64,000 nucleotides of DNA from Streptococcus didelphis DSM 15616 (lineage in GTDB: Bacteria; Bacillota; Bacilli; Lactobacillales; Streptococcaceae), in assembly GCF_000380005.1 (NCBI RefSeq), contig NZ_KB904188.1:558001-622000 (forward strand), read 5' to 3'. The position numbers were made by a program, and so were the translations under genes. Below the pieces are notes generated by a model. That model searched no databases and was not told the DNA's origin. It was given only the letters and a program-made list of their open reading frames with translations. This document shows, piece by piece, positions 1 through 8,338 of the stretch; the first letter of the stretch is position 1, and each line of letters opens with the position of its first letter.

Positions 1-104
1 TCCTTAAAGTGACCACTCTTTATTTAATTTATATTGTTATTATACACTTTCTATTATTAATTGCAAGAATTAGGCTCATTTTTTATAACTTTTTTTATAA
101 AAAG

Positions 105-147
105 AAAAAAACCAACTAAATTCCCTATTTTTAGGGCATTAGTTAGT
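105..147 (-). terminator. Rho-independent terminator of pcrA
   Basis: An imperfect inverted repeat (arms about 113-127 and 132-146, built around CCCTA/TAGGG) lies directly after the pcrA stop. On the minus strand it is followed by a run of seven T (plus-strand A run 105-111), the layout of an intrinsic terminator. The rest of 1-104 holds no gene that I can support, only AT-rich sequence. Confidence 0.75.
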
Positions 148-154
148 TTATTTC

Positions 155-2446
155 TTATTTTTTTTCAATTGGAGCTACACTGGCAAGTAGTTTTTTGAGT
201 CCGACTTCTGGGAACTTAATTTTTAATTCCGTTGTTTGGCCGCTTCCACTAACCTCTAAAACCGTACCATCTCCCCATTTTTTATGATGAGCAATATCAC
301 CTATTTGCCAATCATTTACTTCTTGAGCCTGTGGTTGATTAAAAGGCAGGTCATTGGAGCTAATAATTCTGTCTTTATTCTGGGCCTGTACCTGGCTTTT
401 ACGTGATTGAATAGCTTGTGAGAGACTCATTCCACTAGCAAATTGATTTTTACTTTCCTTACTAAACCTAACACCAAAAGAAGAGTTTGCCGGCCTTGCC
501 AATCCTTGGTGCGCTAATAACTCTTCAGAGATTTCTCTTAAAAATCGCGTTGGTCTATTGTAGTTAGTTTTCCCAAATAGGGTTCTTGTAGTCGCGTTTG
601 TCAAAAAGAGGATTTCTTCTGCCCTTGTGATACCTACATAGGCTAGTCGTCTTTCTTCCTCAAGCTCATCTTGATCTTCAGCCGCTCGAGATAAGGGAAA
701 GACTCCTTCTTCCATACCAATTAAAAAGACTACTGGAAATTCCAAACCTTTGGCAGCATGCAAGGTCATCAAAGTCACTTCAGCTACCTCTGTATCGCTA
801 TCATCAGTGTCAGCAATCAAGGCTAGGTCATTTAAAAAGCGTCCAAGGCGATCAATTCCGCTTTCGCCTTCAATTTGGTTTGCACTATTATCATCAAAGT
901 TTTTAGTAACTGTTAAGAATTCCTCAATATTTTCAGTTCTTGCTTGGCTTTCAAGGGTGTTTTGGATTTGTAAAGCTTCAAGATAACCACTTCTTTCAAG
1001 TAGGGTTTGGGCTAGTTCTGTAATTGTTAAGTTATCAAGTTTATTCCTTAAGTCTTGTAACAAGTTGGCTAAATCCATAATAGACCGCGCAGCTTTTCCT
1101 TTTAAAGGAGATAAGAAAAGATTAGAGGATGCTTCAAGGAAAGCCATATTATTATCATAAGCAAACAGGCGCAACTTCTCCAGCGTTCCAGGGCCAACTC
1201 CTCTTTTGGGCTCATTTACAATACGCTCAAAAGAAATATTATCTGAAGGATTGGCTACTATATTAAGGTAAGAAATGACATCTCTTATTTCTTTTCTACT
1301 ATAGAATTTAGTTCCTCCAACCATAGTATAGGGAATATTAGATTTTAAAAATGCTTCTTCAATTGTACGAGACTGGGCATTTGTTCGATAAAGGACAGCA
1401 AAATCTTTGAAGCTCTTCTTTAATTCTAAACACATATTTGAGATAGTTGAGGCTACAAAAACAGCTTCATCTCTTTCATCATTAGCTCGGTAGTAGACAA
1501 TCTGCTCACCTTGGGAATTTTGCGTCCAAAGTTTTTTTTCTCTTCTATTACGGTTATTTTTAATGACATCATTAGCAGCTTGAAGAATAGTTTGAGTAGA
1601 GCGGTAATTTTCTTCCAAAAGAACGACTTTTGCATTTGGATAATCTTTTTCAAAGTCTAAAATATTTTGCATGTCTGCTCCACGCCAGCCATAGATAGAC
1701 TGATCAGCATCACCCACTACACAAATATTTTGGAAACGAGAAGCTAGCAATTTAACCAACTGATATTGGGCATGGTTAGTATCTTGATACTCATCAACAT
1801 GAATATATTGATAACGTTGCTGATAGTAAGCTAAGACATCCTTATGTTGATCAAATAACCTTAAAGTCATCATGATTAAATCATCAAAATCCAAAGCTTC
1901 GCTTCTTCTAAGCTCTGCTTGATAAGCCTTATAACATCTTGCTACTATCTGGCTATACATATCAGAAGCTTGAGCTTCATAGGCAACTTCATCTAATAAA
2001 TCATTTTTAGCATTGGAGATGGTTCCTAAAATGGCCCGTTCATTCCATTTTTTAGGATCTATATTCAAGGTCTTTAAGATTCGTTTCATCAAGCTGCGTT
2101 GCTCACCTGGATCCACAATAGTAAAGTTGCGATTATAGCCAATATGATCTGCTTCGCGTCTTAGAATACGAACACACATTGAATGATAGGTTGCTATCAA
2201 TGTGTCTTGGATTGCAGGATTCAAGGCTAAAGCTCGTTCTTTCATCTCTCTAGCTGCTTTATTTGTGAAGGTGATTGCTAAAATATTCCAAGGATTAACA
2301 GCTTTCTCATCAATTAAATAAGCAATTCGATGCGTTAAAACACGTGTCTTCCCTGAACCTGCACCTGCCATAATGAGAAGTGGGCCTTGTGTTGTTTGGA
2401 CAGCTTCGCTTTGCTTATCATTCATTCCATATAATAAAGGATTCAT
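155..2446 (-). CDS. pcrA: ATP-dependent DNA helicase PcrA (UvrD/Rep family)
   Basis: Superfamily 1A 3'-5' DNA helicase, essential in Gram-positives, acting in repair, rolling-circle replication and removal of RecA filaments. Visible motifs in order are Walker A GAGSGKT (residues 28-34), the Walker B/motif II stretch DEYQDT, motif III QSIYGWRG, motif V LHAAKGLEF and motif VI RLAYVGITRA. The C-terminal tail ends in a small basic domain, as in PcrA. The longest open frame begins at a TTG at 2458, but the ATG at 2446 is preceded at normal distance by GGGAG, which lies inside that extension. I therefore start at MNPLLYGMND, giving 763 aa, a normal length. It is a monocistronic minus-strand gene with its own terminator. 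Confidence 0.97.
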   Translation of the reverse strand: MNPLLYGMNDKQSEAVQTTQGPLLIMAGAGSGKTRVLTHRIAYLIDEKAVNPWNILAITFTNKAAREMKERALALNPAIQDTLIATYHSMCVRILRREADHIGYNRNFTIVDPGEQRSLMKRILKTLNIDPKKWNERAILGTISNAKNDLLDEVAYEAQASDMYSQIVARCYKAYQAELRRSEALDFDDLIMMTLRLFDQHKDVLAYYQQRYQYIHVDEYQDTNHAQYQLVKLLASRFQNICVVGDADQSIYGWRGADMQNILDFEKDYPNAKVVLLEENYRSTQTILQAANDVIKNNRNRREKKLWTQNSQGEQIVYYRANDERDEAVFVASTISNMCLELKKSFKDFAVLYRTNAQSRTIEEAFLKSNIPYTMVGGTKFYSRKEIRDVISYLNIVANPSDNISFERIVNEPKRGVGPGTLEKLRLFAYDNNMAFLEASSNLFLSPLKGKAARSIMDLANLLQDLRNKLDNLTITELAQTLLERSGYLEALQIQNTLESQARTENIEEFLTVTKNFDDNSANQIEGESGIDRLGRFLNDLALIADTDDSDTEVAEVTLMTLHAAKGLEFPVVFLIGMEEGVFPLSRAAEDQDELEEERRLAYVGITRAEEILFLTNATTRTLFGKTNYNRPTRFLREISEELLAHQGLARPANSSFGVRFSKESKNQFASGMSLSQAIQSRKSQVQAQNKDRIISSNDLPFNQPQAQEVNDWQIGDIAHHKKWGDGTVLEVSGSGQTTELKIKFPEVGLKKLLASVAPIEKK

Positions 2447-2606
2447 TTTTTCTCCCAATCTTATTACTTAAATATCACTTGTCATCATTAACCTTAAAAT
2501 TATATCATGTTATAACTAAAAATAAAAATCTTCTTAGTGGTCTTTTGAGGTTACCCTATCAATACAGGTCACTCTTAACTAAGATAGTCTTTAAATACCA
2601 GAGAAT

Positions 2607-2617
2607 GTGATATAATA
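2607..2617 (+). promoter_or_regulatory. Extended -10 promoter of the CDF exporter gene
   Basis: TATAAT at 2612-2617 lies about 25 nt before the start codon, with a TG-rich stretch just upstream. No convincing -35 box is seen at 17 nt. Confidence 0.5.
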
Positions 2618-2642
2618 ATATAATTAAAATAAAGGAGTAACC

Positions 2643-3881
2643 ATGACTAGAGATCCGATAGAAAATCTAAGACTTGCAAAGCGTGGACCTATTATAAGTA
2701 TTGGAGCATATCTACTGATTAGTGTTGCCAAATTAACCAGTGGTTATTTTCTACATTCTAATTCTCTCATTGCAGATGGCTTTAATAATTTATCTGATAT
2801 TGTCGGAAATGTTGCCTTACTTATTGGACTTCATTTAGCAAGTCAACCGGCAGATGCTAATCATCGTTTTGGTCACTGGAAATTTGAAGATCTGTCTAGT
2901 CTTGTGACTTCCTTTATTATGTTCATCGTTGGTTTTCAGGTACTTATTCAAACACTGAAAAATATTTTTTTTGGCCAGAATACTCCTATTGATCCCTTAG
3001 GCGCAATCGTAGGGCTTATCTCGGCAGCTGTTATGCTTTTAGTTTATTTATACAATAAAAAGCTATCCAAGAAAGTAAAATCGAGTGCCTTAGTTGCTGC
3101 CTCCAAAGATAATCTTTCTGATGCTTTAACCTCTTTAGGAACCTCTATAGCAATCATTGCAGCTTCTCTTAACCTTACAATTGTAGATAGAATTGCAGCT
3201 ATCATTATTACCTTTTTCATCTTAAAAACAGCCTTTGATATTTTTATGCAGAGTGCTTTTAGTCTATCTGATGGCTTTGATAATAGAAATCTCAAAAAAT
3301 ATGAAGAAGCCATTTTACAAATACCTAAAATTGTTGCTGTAAAATCTCAAAGAGGAAGGACCTATGGAAGTAATGTCTATTTAGATATTGTACTTGAAAT
3401 GAATCCTGATTTATCTGTCTATGAAAGCCATGCTATTACAGAAGAGGTTGAAAAACTTCTGAGTGAACATTTTTCCATTTATGATATTGATATTCATGTG
3501 GAACCTTCAAAACTTGCCGATCAAGATAAGCTTGAAATTATCAGTAAGCTTATTTATACCAATGAAAAATTAATACTATCTAAGATTCCTGGTTATGAAA
3601 ATTTTCTAGCTGAAGATTTCCAAATTCTTGATCAAAAGGGATGCTGCTCTAACCGCACACAATTTATTACCCAAAAAATCTTTTACCCTAGTAACTTTAA
3701 AAATTTTACTATGAAATCAATCAGCTATAATACCAAATTAGTAACTTATGAACTAGGAAATAACTATCATACTAGTATCTGGCGACGCAATCAAAGCTGG
3801 TATCTCTTATTCCATCAAATAGTTTCTAGGCCTAGCCTCACTTCACAACAGTATCATTACATTATTAAAAGAAGAAACTAG
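2643..3881 (+). CDS. mntE: Cation diffusion facilitator, probable manganese exporter
   Basis: Membrane CDF-family exporter of 412 aa that swaps a divalent metal for protons. About six transmembrane segments fill residues 15-210, followed by a cytoplasmic dimerisation domain and an unusually long C-terminal tail. The helix-2 metal motif reads ADGFNNLSD (D45, N49, D52) and the helix-5 motif DNLSD. Asparagine rather than Asp/His at the second helix-2 position is typical of streptococcal Mn exporters (MntE) rather than Zn exporters. AGGAG sits 6-7 nt before the ATG. It stands alone, divergent from pcrA and convergent with the CAMP factor gene. The metal specificity is inferred from family knowledge. 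Confidence 0.85.
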   Translation: MTRDPIENLRLAKRGPIISIGAYLLISVAKLTSGYFLHSNSLIADGFNNLSDIVGNVALLIGLHLASQPADANHRFGHWKFEDLSSLVTSFIMFIVGFQVLIQTLKNIFFGQNTPIDPLGAIVGLISAAVMLLVYLYNKKLSKKVKSSALVAASKDNLSDALTSLGTSIAIIAASLNLTIVDRIAAIIITFFILKTAFDIFMQSAFSLSDGFDNRNLKKYEEAILQIPKIVAVKSQRGRTYGSNVYLDIVLEMNPDLSVYESHAITEEVEKLLSEHFSIYDIDIHVEPSKLADQDKLEIISKLIYTNEKLILSKIPGYENFLAEDFQILDQKGCCSNRTQFITQKIFYPSNFKNFTMKSISYNTKLVTYELGNNYHTSIWRRNQSWYLLFHQIVSRPSLTSQQYHYIIKRRN

Positions 3882-3907
3882 CATCTTTCCTATTTAATCT
3901 TAAAGTA

Positions 3908-3984
3908 AAAAAGACCTATTATTAATGAATTAGTCACAGTCTTATATCTTCTCGTGATTAATCCATAGTAATAGATCTTTTTCT
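3908..3984. terminator. Large imperfect inverted repeat, bidirectional terminator
   Basis: Arms at 3908-3937 and 3954-3984 pair over about 29 bp with a few mismatches and one bulge, leaving a 16-nt loop. The left arm begins with an A run and the right arm ends with a T run, so it can terminate both the exporter (plus) and the CAMP factor gene (minus) that converge here. Confidence 0.7.
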
Positions 3985-4000
3985 TATTTAGCTTATCTTC

Positions 4001-4774
4001 TTAAGATTTTAAAGCAGTATCTAGTGCTTTTTCTAAGTTAATAATTTCTTGGTTGACCTCTCCCACAGTAGAAGACGGATTCCAACGAACACCAGCTGCA
4101 TGTGAAATAGCTTCATTTAAAGCCTTGGTAACTGCTTCACTTTTGATATTAGTGATTTTTTCATTTCTTACAGCGCGTGTATGCCAGATAGCTTTAGCTA
4201 ATTTTGCTCTCACATAAATCGTAGCTTTATCTGTAGGCGCAAGATCTGGATAGCTTAAGACTTTCTTTTCAACTTCCTTAAGTTCTGCAATTTTGGCTTT
4301 AATGTCATCTACAGAGGCAAAAGGATTTGCAATTGCAATGACGAGTTTCGTAATAGCAAATCCCATATCAGTATGGGCTTGACTTACCTTATTAGTTAAT
4401 TGACTTGTAGCAAAATTAATAGCTTGAATAACTTCAGTAAGAGCCTCAACTCGAATTCCCATGCTATTTATGCCATCTAGACTTGTTGTTGAATTCAAGT
4501 TGCTTTTAACAGATTCAATTGAATTGAGGGCTGAATTAATAGAATTTTCCAAGTCACTTCCTTTAACCTCTTCTTTAAGGTTTGTAAGTTGATTGGCTTG
4601 TTGGTTCAATTGATCAGTCATTTGACTCTTTTGATTTTGAATAAGGTTTTGGTTATTTGTCACACTTGTTTGAGGAGAGGAGACTTGGTCTGCCTGCACT
4701 TGTGTTAAGGTAGTTGAAAATAAGCTTACACCAGCAAGAGCTGTTGAAAGGTAAAAAAAGTGTTTCATTTTCAT
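4001..4774 (-). CDS. cfb: CAMP factor, secreted pore-forming cohemolysin
   Basis: Secreted 257-aa protein with a classical signal peptide: basic start, hydrophobic core to about residue 24, likely cleavage after VQA before DQ near residue 29. The mature part is almost entirely amphipathic helix and matches the streptococcal CAMP factor family (Cfb of S. agalactiae, Cfu of S. uberis, Cfi of S. iniae), including the C-terminal segments RAKLAKAIWHTR and AGVRWNPSSTVGEVN. Family members oligomerise into pores and lyse erythrocytes pre-treated with staphylococcal sphingomyelinase. The first ATG has AAAGGAG 7 nt upstream. The gene is monocistronic with its own promoter and a striking palindrome upstream. 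The length is normal for the family. Confidence 0.93.
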   Translation of the reverse strand: MKMKHFFYLSTALAGVSLFSTTLTQVQADQVSSPQTSVTNNQNLIQNQKSQMTDQLNQQANQLTNLKEEVKGSDLENSINSALNSIESVKSNLNSTTSLDGINSMGIRVEALTEVIQAINFATSQLTNKVSQAHTDMGFAITKLVIAIANPFASVDDIKAKIAELKEVEKKVLSYPDLAPTDKATIYVRAKLAKAIWHTRAVRNEKITNIKSEAVTKALNEAISHAAGVRWNPSSTVGEVNQEIINLEKALDTALKS

Positions 4775-4807
4775 AGTTTTGCTCCTTTGTATTCAATTAT
4801 TGCAATA

Positions 4808-4836
4808 ATTATAATGTGTAAGTACTTACAAACTAA
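4808..4836 (-). promoter_or_regulatory. CAMP factor promoter with 14-bp palindrome
   Basis: On the minus strand a TATAAT -10 box (4808-4813) precedes the gene by about 34 nt; the -35 region (about 4831-4836) is weak. The perfect palindrome TGTAAGTACTTACA (4817-4830) fills the spacer, so a bound repressor would block RNA polymerase. It matches the arms of the CcpA cre consensus but lacks the central CG. The regulator is unknown. Confidence 0.5.
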
Positions 4837-5168
4837 TCATACAACTTATTAAAAACACCGTCAACCCAGCTATTTTGTCTTATTTTCTCTAGTTTAAAAA
4901 ATTATTAAAGTATTCAATTTTTCGTATATTTATACTTAATTTTAATGAGATTAAAGCTATTTCAGGAAATCTAATTTTCAGAAAATTAATCCTTGTTATT
5001 TCTATGATTAACTTCTTCTATTGAGTAGATAATTTCTAAAATGATAATTTCTGTCTTTTTAACCATATACCTAAGTAGAACTATTAATGATATTAAATCA
5101 GACTAAAATTATTATGGTATTTAAAAAAATTAAATTTAAATTATTAAAATTATAGTTATAGAGGGTGC
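4837..5168. other. AT-rich intergenic region with no recognised gene
   Basis: About 330 bp of very AT-rich sequence lie between the CAMP factor promoter and the terminator of the zinc-ribbon gene. I see no start codon with a ribosome binding site, no RNA gene and no clear repeat. Short oligo-A/T tracts are frequent. Confidence 0.6.
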
Positions 5169-5194
5169 AAAAAATACAACTCCTAAAAGTTGTA
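5169..5194 (-). terminator. Terminator of the zinc-ribbon protein gene
   Basis: TACAACT/AGTTGTA arms (5175-5181 and 5188-5194) with a 6-nt loop are followed on the minus strand by six T. Confidence 0.8.
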
Positions 5195-5198
5195 CCCT

Positions 5199-5534
5199 TT
5201 ATTTCTTAACAAATTCAGATTTTAATTTCATAGCGCCAAAACCTTCAATTTTACAATCAATATTATGGTCACCTTGAACAAGTCGGATATTTTTAACACG
5301 TGTCCCTTGCTTAATATCCTTAGGGGCTCCTTTGACTTTTAAATCTTTAATAACAGTAACAGTATCTCCATCTTGTAGAAGTGTTCCATTGCTATCAACT
5401 ACTTTAAATGAGTCCTCTGTATCTTCAACTTCTTGACCAGGAGTCCACTCAAAAGAACACATTGGGCATATTAACAAATGGCCATCTTCATAAACATACT
5501 CTGATTGACATTCTAAACAATTTGGTAAGGACAT
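5199..5534 (-). CDS. YjdM/PhnA-family zinc-ribbon protein
   Basis: Small cytoplasmic protein of 111 aa. The N-terminal third carries a zinc ribbon with two Cys pairs, CLEC (residues 7-10) and CPMC (23-26). The C-terminal part is the conserved beta-rich YjdM/PhnA domain ([14 protein letters not shown] and [16 protein letters not shown]). The family was once linked to phosphonate use because of its name, but phosphonoacetate hydrolase activity does not belong to this small form and no phn genes are nearby, so its function is unknown. The longest frame starts 5 codons earlier, but GGAG placed 5 nt before the second ATG fixes the start at MSLPNC. Confidence 0.85.
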   Translation of the reverse strand: MSLPNCLECQSEYVYEDGHLLICPMCSFEWTPGQEVEDTEDSFKVVDSNGTLLQDGDTVTVIKDLKVKGAPKDIKQGTRVKNIRLVQGDHNIDCKIEGFGAMKLKSEFVKK

Positions 5535-5623
5535 CTTTTCTCCATTCATTCTTTTTATAACTCTCTTTATGTTACTTTAAAAATGTATTTTTGACAAGAT
5601 GAATGCGTTTCCTCTGTTTTTTT

Positions 5624-7438
5624 TTATTCTACGGTTACTGCCTTTGCTAGATTACGAGGTTTATCAACATCCAGACCACGTTGTAAGGAAGCATAATAGG
5701 CGATTAATTGAGTAGGGACCGCTATTGCAATAGTTGCTAGATAAGGATGTACTTTTTTAACGACAATATCGTCTTCTTCACGTTCAAGACCTTCCTCAAC
5801 TACTGTAAGAATATTTGCACCACGCGCTACTACTTCTTGAATATTACCACGTGTATGTGAGGCAATAATTTCATTTGACGAAATTAGTCCAATTACTGGC
5901 GTACCGTCTTCAATTAATGAAATGGTGCCATGTTTTAATTCACCAGCAGCAAAACCTTCACATTGAATATAAGAAATTTCTTTTAATTTTAAAGCAGCTT
6001 CCATAGCAACATAGTAATTATTACCACGGCCAATATAAAAAGCATTTCGACTGGTTGCTAGTAAGCTTTCAACCTTTGAAGCAATTAAGTCTTTTTCAGA
6101 TAGAGTTGCTTCAATTGAATGGGCCACAAGGGATAATTCATGTATCAAGTCAAAATCAATAGCTGCTTGTTTACCACTTGCTTGCCCAACAGCTTTAGCC
6201 AAGAAGGCTAGGGTTGCTATTTGAGCTGTGTAAGCCTTTGTTGAAGCAACTGCAATTTCAGGACCAGCATGAATAATCATTGTATGAGTTGCTTCTCGAG
6301 ATAGGGTGGAACCTGGTACATTTGTAATAGTTAAAGTAGGAACTCCCATTTGCTTAGCTCGAACCAGAACTTGACGACTATCTGCAGTTTCTCCTGATTG
6401 ACTTAATAAAATAAAGAGAGGTTTTTTGCTTAAAAGTGGCATATTATAGCCCCATTCAGAAGCAAGCCCTAATTCTACTGGAATATCTGTTAATGCTTCA
6501 ATCATTGCTTTAGATGCATAACCAGCATTATAGGAAGTACCAGCAGCTAGGATATAAATGCGGTCTGCTTCTTGAACTGTTTTAATAATATCTGGATCAA
6601 CTGTAAGTTGGCCTTTATCATCTGCATAGGTTGAAATCAATTTACGCATAACACTTGGTTGTTCATCAATTTCTTTTAGCATATAAAAAGGATAGGTCCC
6701 TTTACCAATATCTGATAAATCTAACTCAGCAGTATAAGCATCACGCTCAAGAATATTTCCTTGATAGTCGGTTATTAGTACTGAATCTTTTTTTAAGATA
6801 ACAAGTTCCTTGTCATGGATTTCCATAAACTGGTTGGTTTCACGGATCATGGCCATAGCATCAGAACAAACCATATTATAACCTTGCCCAAGAGCAATTA
6901 AAAGTGGTGACTTGTTTTTAGCAACATAGATTGTTTCAGCATCTTCTTTATCCATTAAAGCAAAAGCATAGGAACCTTGAATAATTGTTAAAGCTTTTTT
7001 AAAGGCATCAAGAACAGAAAGATTATCTTCTTCTACAAACTTCCCTATAAGATGAACAACAATTTCTGTATCAGTTTGGCCTTTAAAATCATGTTTAATC
7101 AGATAATCTTCTTTTATCTGAAGATAGTTCTCAATAACCCCATTATGTACCAAGATAAAGCGTCCAGTGGCAGATTGGTGAGGATGGGCATTCAACTCAC
7201 TTGCTTGACCGTGTGTTGCCCAACGCGTATGCCCAATACCTGAAGTAGCCGCAAGCTCTTCACATATCTTTGCACGCAAATTGGCAATTCTCCCTACAGA
7301 TTTTACTACCGTTGAATTCTTATCATTTGCTACAAAAATACCTGCTGAGTCGTAACCTCGATATTCTAGTTTTTCTAATCCTTGCATTAGGATATCAGTT
7401 GCCTTACTGTTGCCAACTACTCCTACTATTCCACACAT
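5624..7438 (-). CDS. glmS: Glutamine--fructose-6-phosphate aminotransferase (isomerising)
   Basis: Makes glucosamine-6-phosphate from fructose-6-phosphate and glutamine, the entry step to UDP-GlcNAc for peptidoglycan and for the capsule sugars further along this window. The N-terminal nucleophile Cys2 in MCGIVGVVG starts the glutaminase domain (HTRWATHG follows). Two SIS sugar-isomerase domains (GTSYNAG; ALKLKEISYI) follow, and the C-terminus DVDKPRNLAKAVTVE is canonical. Length is 604 aa, normal. AGGGGA lies before the ATG. No glmS ribozyme is present upstream; control is by an ordinary promoter. Confidence 0.98.
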   Translation of the reverse strand: MCGIVGVVGNSKATDILMQGLEKLEYRGYDSAGIFVANDKNSTVVKSVGRIANLRAKICEELAATSGIGHTRWATHGQASELNAHPHQSATGRFILVHNGVIENYLQIKEDYLIKHDFKGQTDTEIVVHLIGKFVEEDNLSVLDAFKKALTIIQGSYAFALMDKEDAETIYVAKNKSPLLIALGQGYNMVCSDAMAMIRETNQFMEIHDKELVILKKDSVLITDYQGNILERDAYTAELDLSDIGKGTYPFYMLKEIDEQPSVMRKLISTYADDKGQLTVDPDIIKTVQEADRIYILAAGTSYNAGYASKAMIEALTDIPVELGLASEWGYNMPLLSKKPLFILLSQSGETADSRQVLVRAKQMGVPTLTITNVPGSTLSREATHTMIIHAGPEIAVASTKAYTAQIATLAFLAKAVGQASGKQAAIDFDLIHELSLVAHSIEATLSEKDLIASKVESLLATSRNAFYIGRGNNYYVAMEAALKLKEISYIQCEGFAAGELKHGTISLIEDGTPVIGLISSNEIIASHTRGNIQEVVARGANILTVVEEGLEREEDDIVVKKVHPYLATIAIAVPTQLIAYYASLQRGLDVDKPRNLAKAVTVE

Positions 7439-7524
7439 ATCTTTTCCCCTAGTAAGTTTTATTACTACTTTCTTTTATCAAAATTGGTATAGTCTAATTT
7501 CATTTATTAAAAAGCTATGCTCAC

Positions 7525-7553
7525 AGTATATACTATTGATTTGAACTTGTCAA
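7525..7553 (-). promoter_or_regulatory. glmS promoter
   Basis: Consensus -35 TTGACA (7548-7553), 17-bp spacer, -10 TATACT (7525-7530) on the minus strand, about 85 nt before glmS. Confidence 0.85.
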
Positions 7554-7596
7554 ATATCATATTGGTATAGTTGCATTAAAAAGAGCAGCCCTCAGG

Positions 7597-8154
7597 CTAC
7601 TCAGTTTCTATAAATCCAAAATGTTTAAGAGGAAGAACTCTGAAAGTGACGATTCCTTTTATTTGTGATTGATCTATTAGGCCAAATTGACGACTATCTT
7701 TATGATTACGACGATTATCATTTAATAAGAGAAATTTCCCTTTGGGAATAGTATCATACTTATCTTTAGAGATTGTTCGAATATTAAAATCATCAGTAAA
7801 CAAGGAACCTAATGGTGAGCTATTTAAATAGGCTGATTTCATTGACTCAATATAGGTTTGATCTTCCACTTTATTATTTAAATAAAAAATATCATCCATG
7901 TAGGTAGCTGTTTCACCTTCTTTAGCTACAACTCTGCTAACATAGTCTTTTTTACCTACCTTATAAACAACGAAATCTTTATATTGAGGTTTTATATTTT
8001 TCTTAATGGTAATTAAATCGCCTGAATTTAGATAAGAATTAGCTGTTTCTTGATTTACTCTAAAGGTTGAAAATACAAATATTCTTAATAGAATAATAAA
8101 AATAATTGCAATTAAAGCTAAAATAATGTTTCTAATAAAATCTCTTTTGACCAT
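7597..8154 (-). CDS. Signal peptidase I-like protein lacking the catalytic Ser/Lys dyad
   Basis: Membrane-anchored 185-aa protein of the S26/LepB fold: a short basic N-terminus, one transmembrane helix (about residues 9-29), then the extracytoplasmic domain. Alignment by eye with the family is clear (FRVNQETANSYLNSGDLI; DYVSRVVAKEGE; LLLNDNRRNHKDSRQFG). However, the Ser of the SMxPT box is Thr37, the Met and Pro of that box are Ala and Ser, and the catalytic Lys of the YVKRV box is Ser73. It is therefore probably not a working signal peptidase, recalling the pilus chaperone-like SipA of S. pyogenes, though no pilus genes lie here. The GTG at 8160 is rejected because AGGAG sits 5 nt before the ATG at 8154. 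Confidence 0.8.
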   Translation of the reverse strand: MVKRDFIRNIILALIAIIFIILLRIFVFSTFRVNQETANSYLNSGDLITIKKNIKPQYKDFVVYKVGKKDYVSRVVAKEGETATYMDDIFYLNNKVEDQTYIESMKSAYLNSSPLGSLFTDDFNIRTISKDKYDTIPKGKFLLLNDNRRNHKDSRQFGLIDQSQIKGIVTFRVLPLKHFGFIETE

Positions 8155-8243
8155 ATTCACTCCTAATCATTAAGGATATTATACCATTTTATACGTAATA
8201 ACAAAAGACTTGATAACTGAATGATGGGACATTTAGAAATTAT

Positions 8244-8320
8244 AAAAAACCGTCCATAATATATGGAGAACTAAGCTCTACTCAGTTAAAGCAGACAAAG
8301 TTACCTGTAATTATGAACGG
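8244..8320 (-). terminator. Terminator of pyk with long structured loop
   Basis: Arms 8310-8320 and 8250-8260 pair over 11 bp with one G-T, are separated by about 49 nt that can fold further, and are followed on the minus strand by TTTTTT. Confidence 0.65.
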
Positions 8321-8338
8321 GTTAAAAGTCTTATTTAA

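Noticed and set aside
5579..7596. Possible glmS ribozyme upstream of glmS
   Set aside because: The upstream region is short, shows none of the ribozyme core and has a plain consensus promoter; streptococci are not known to use the ribozyme.
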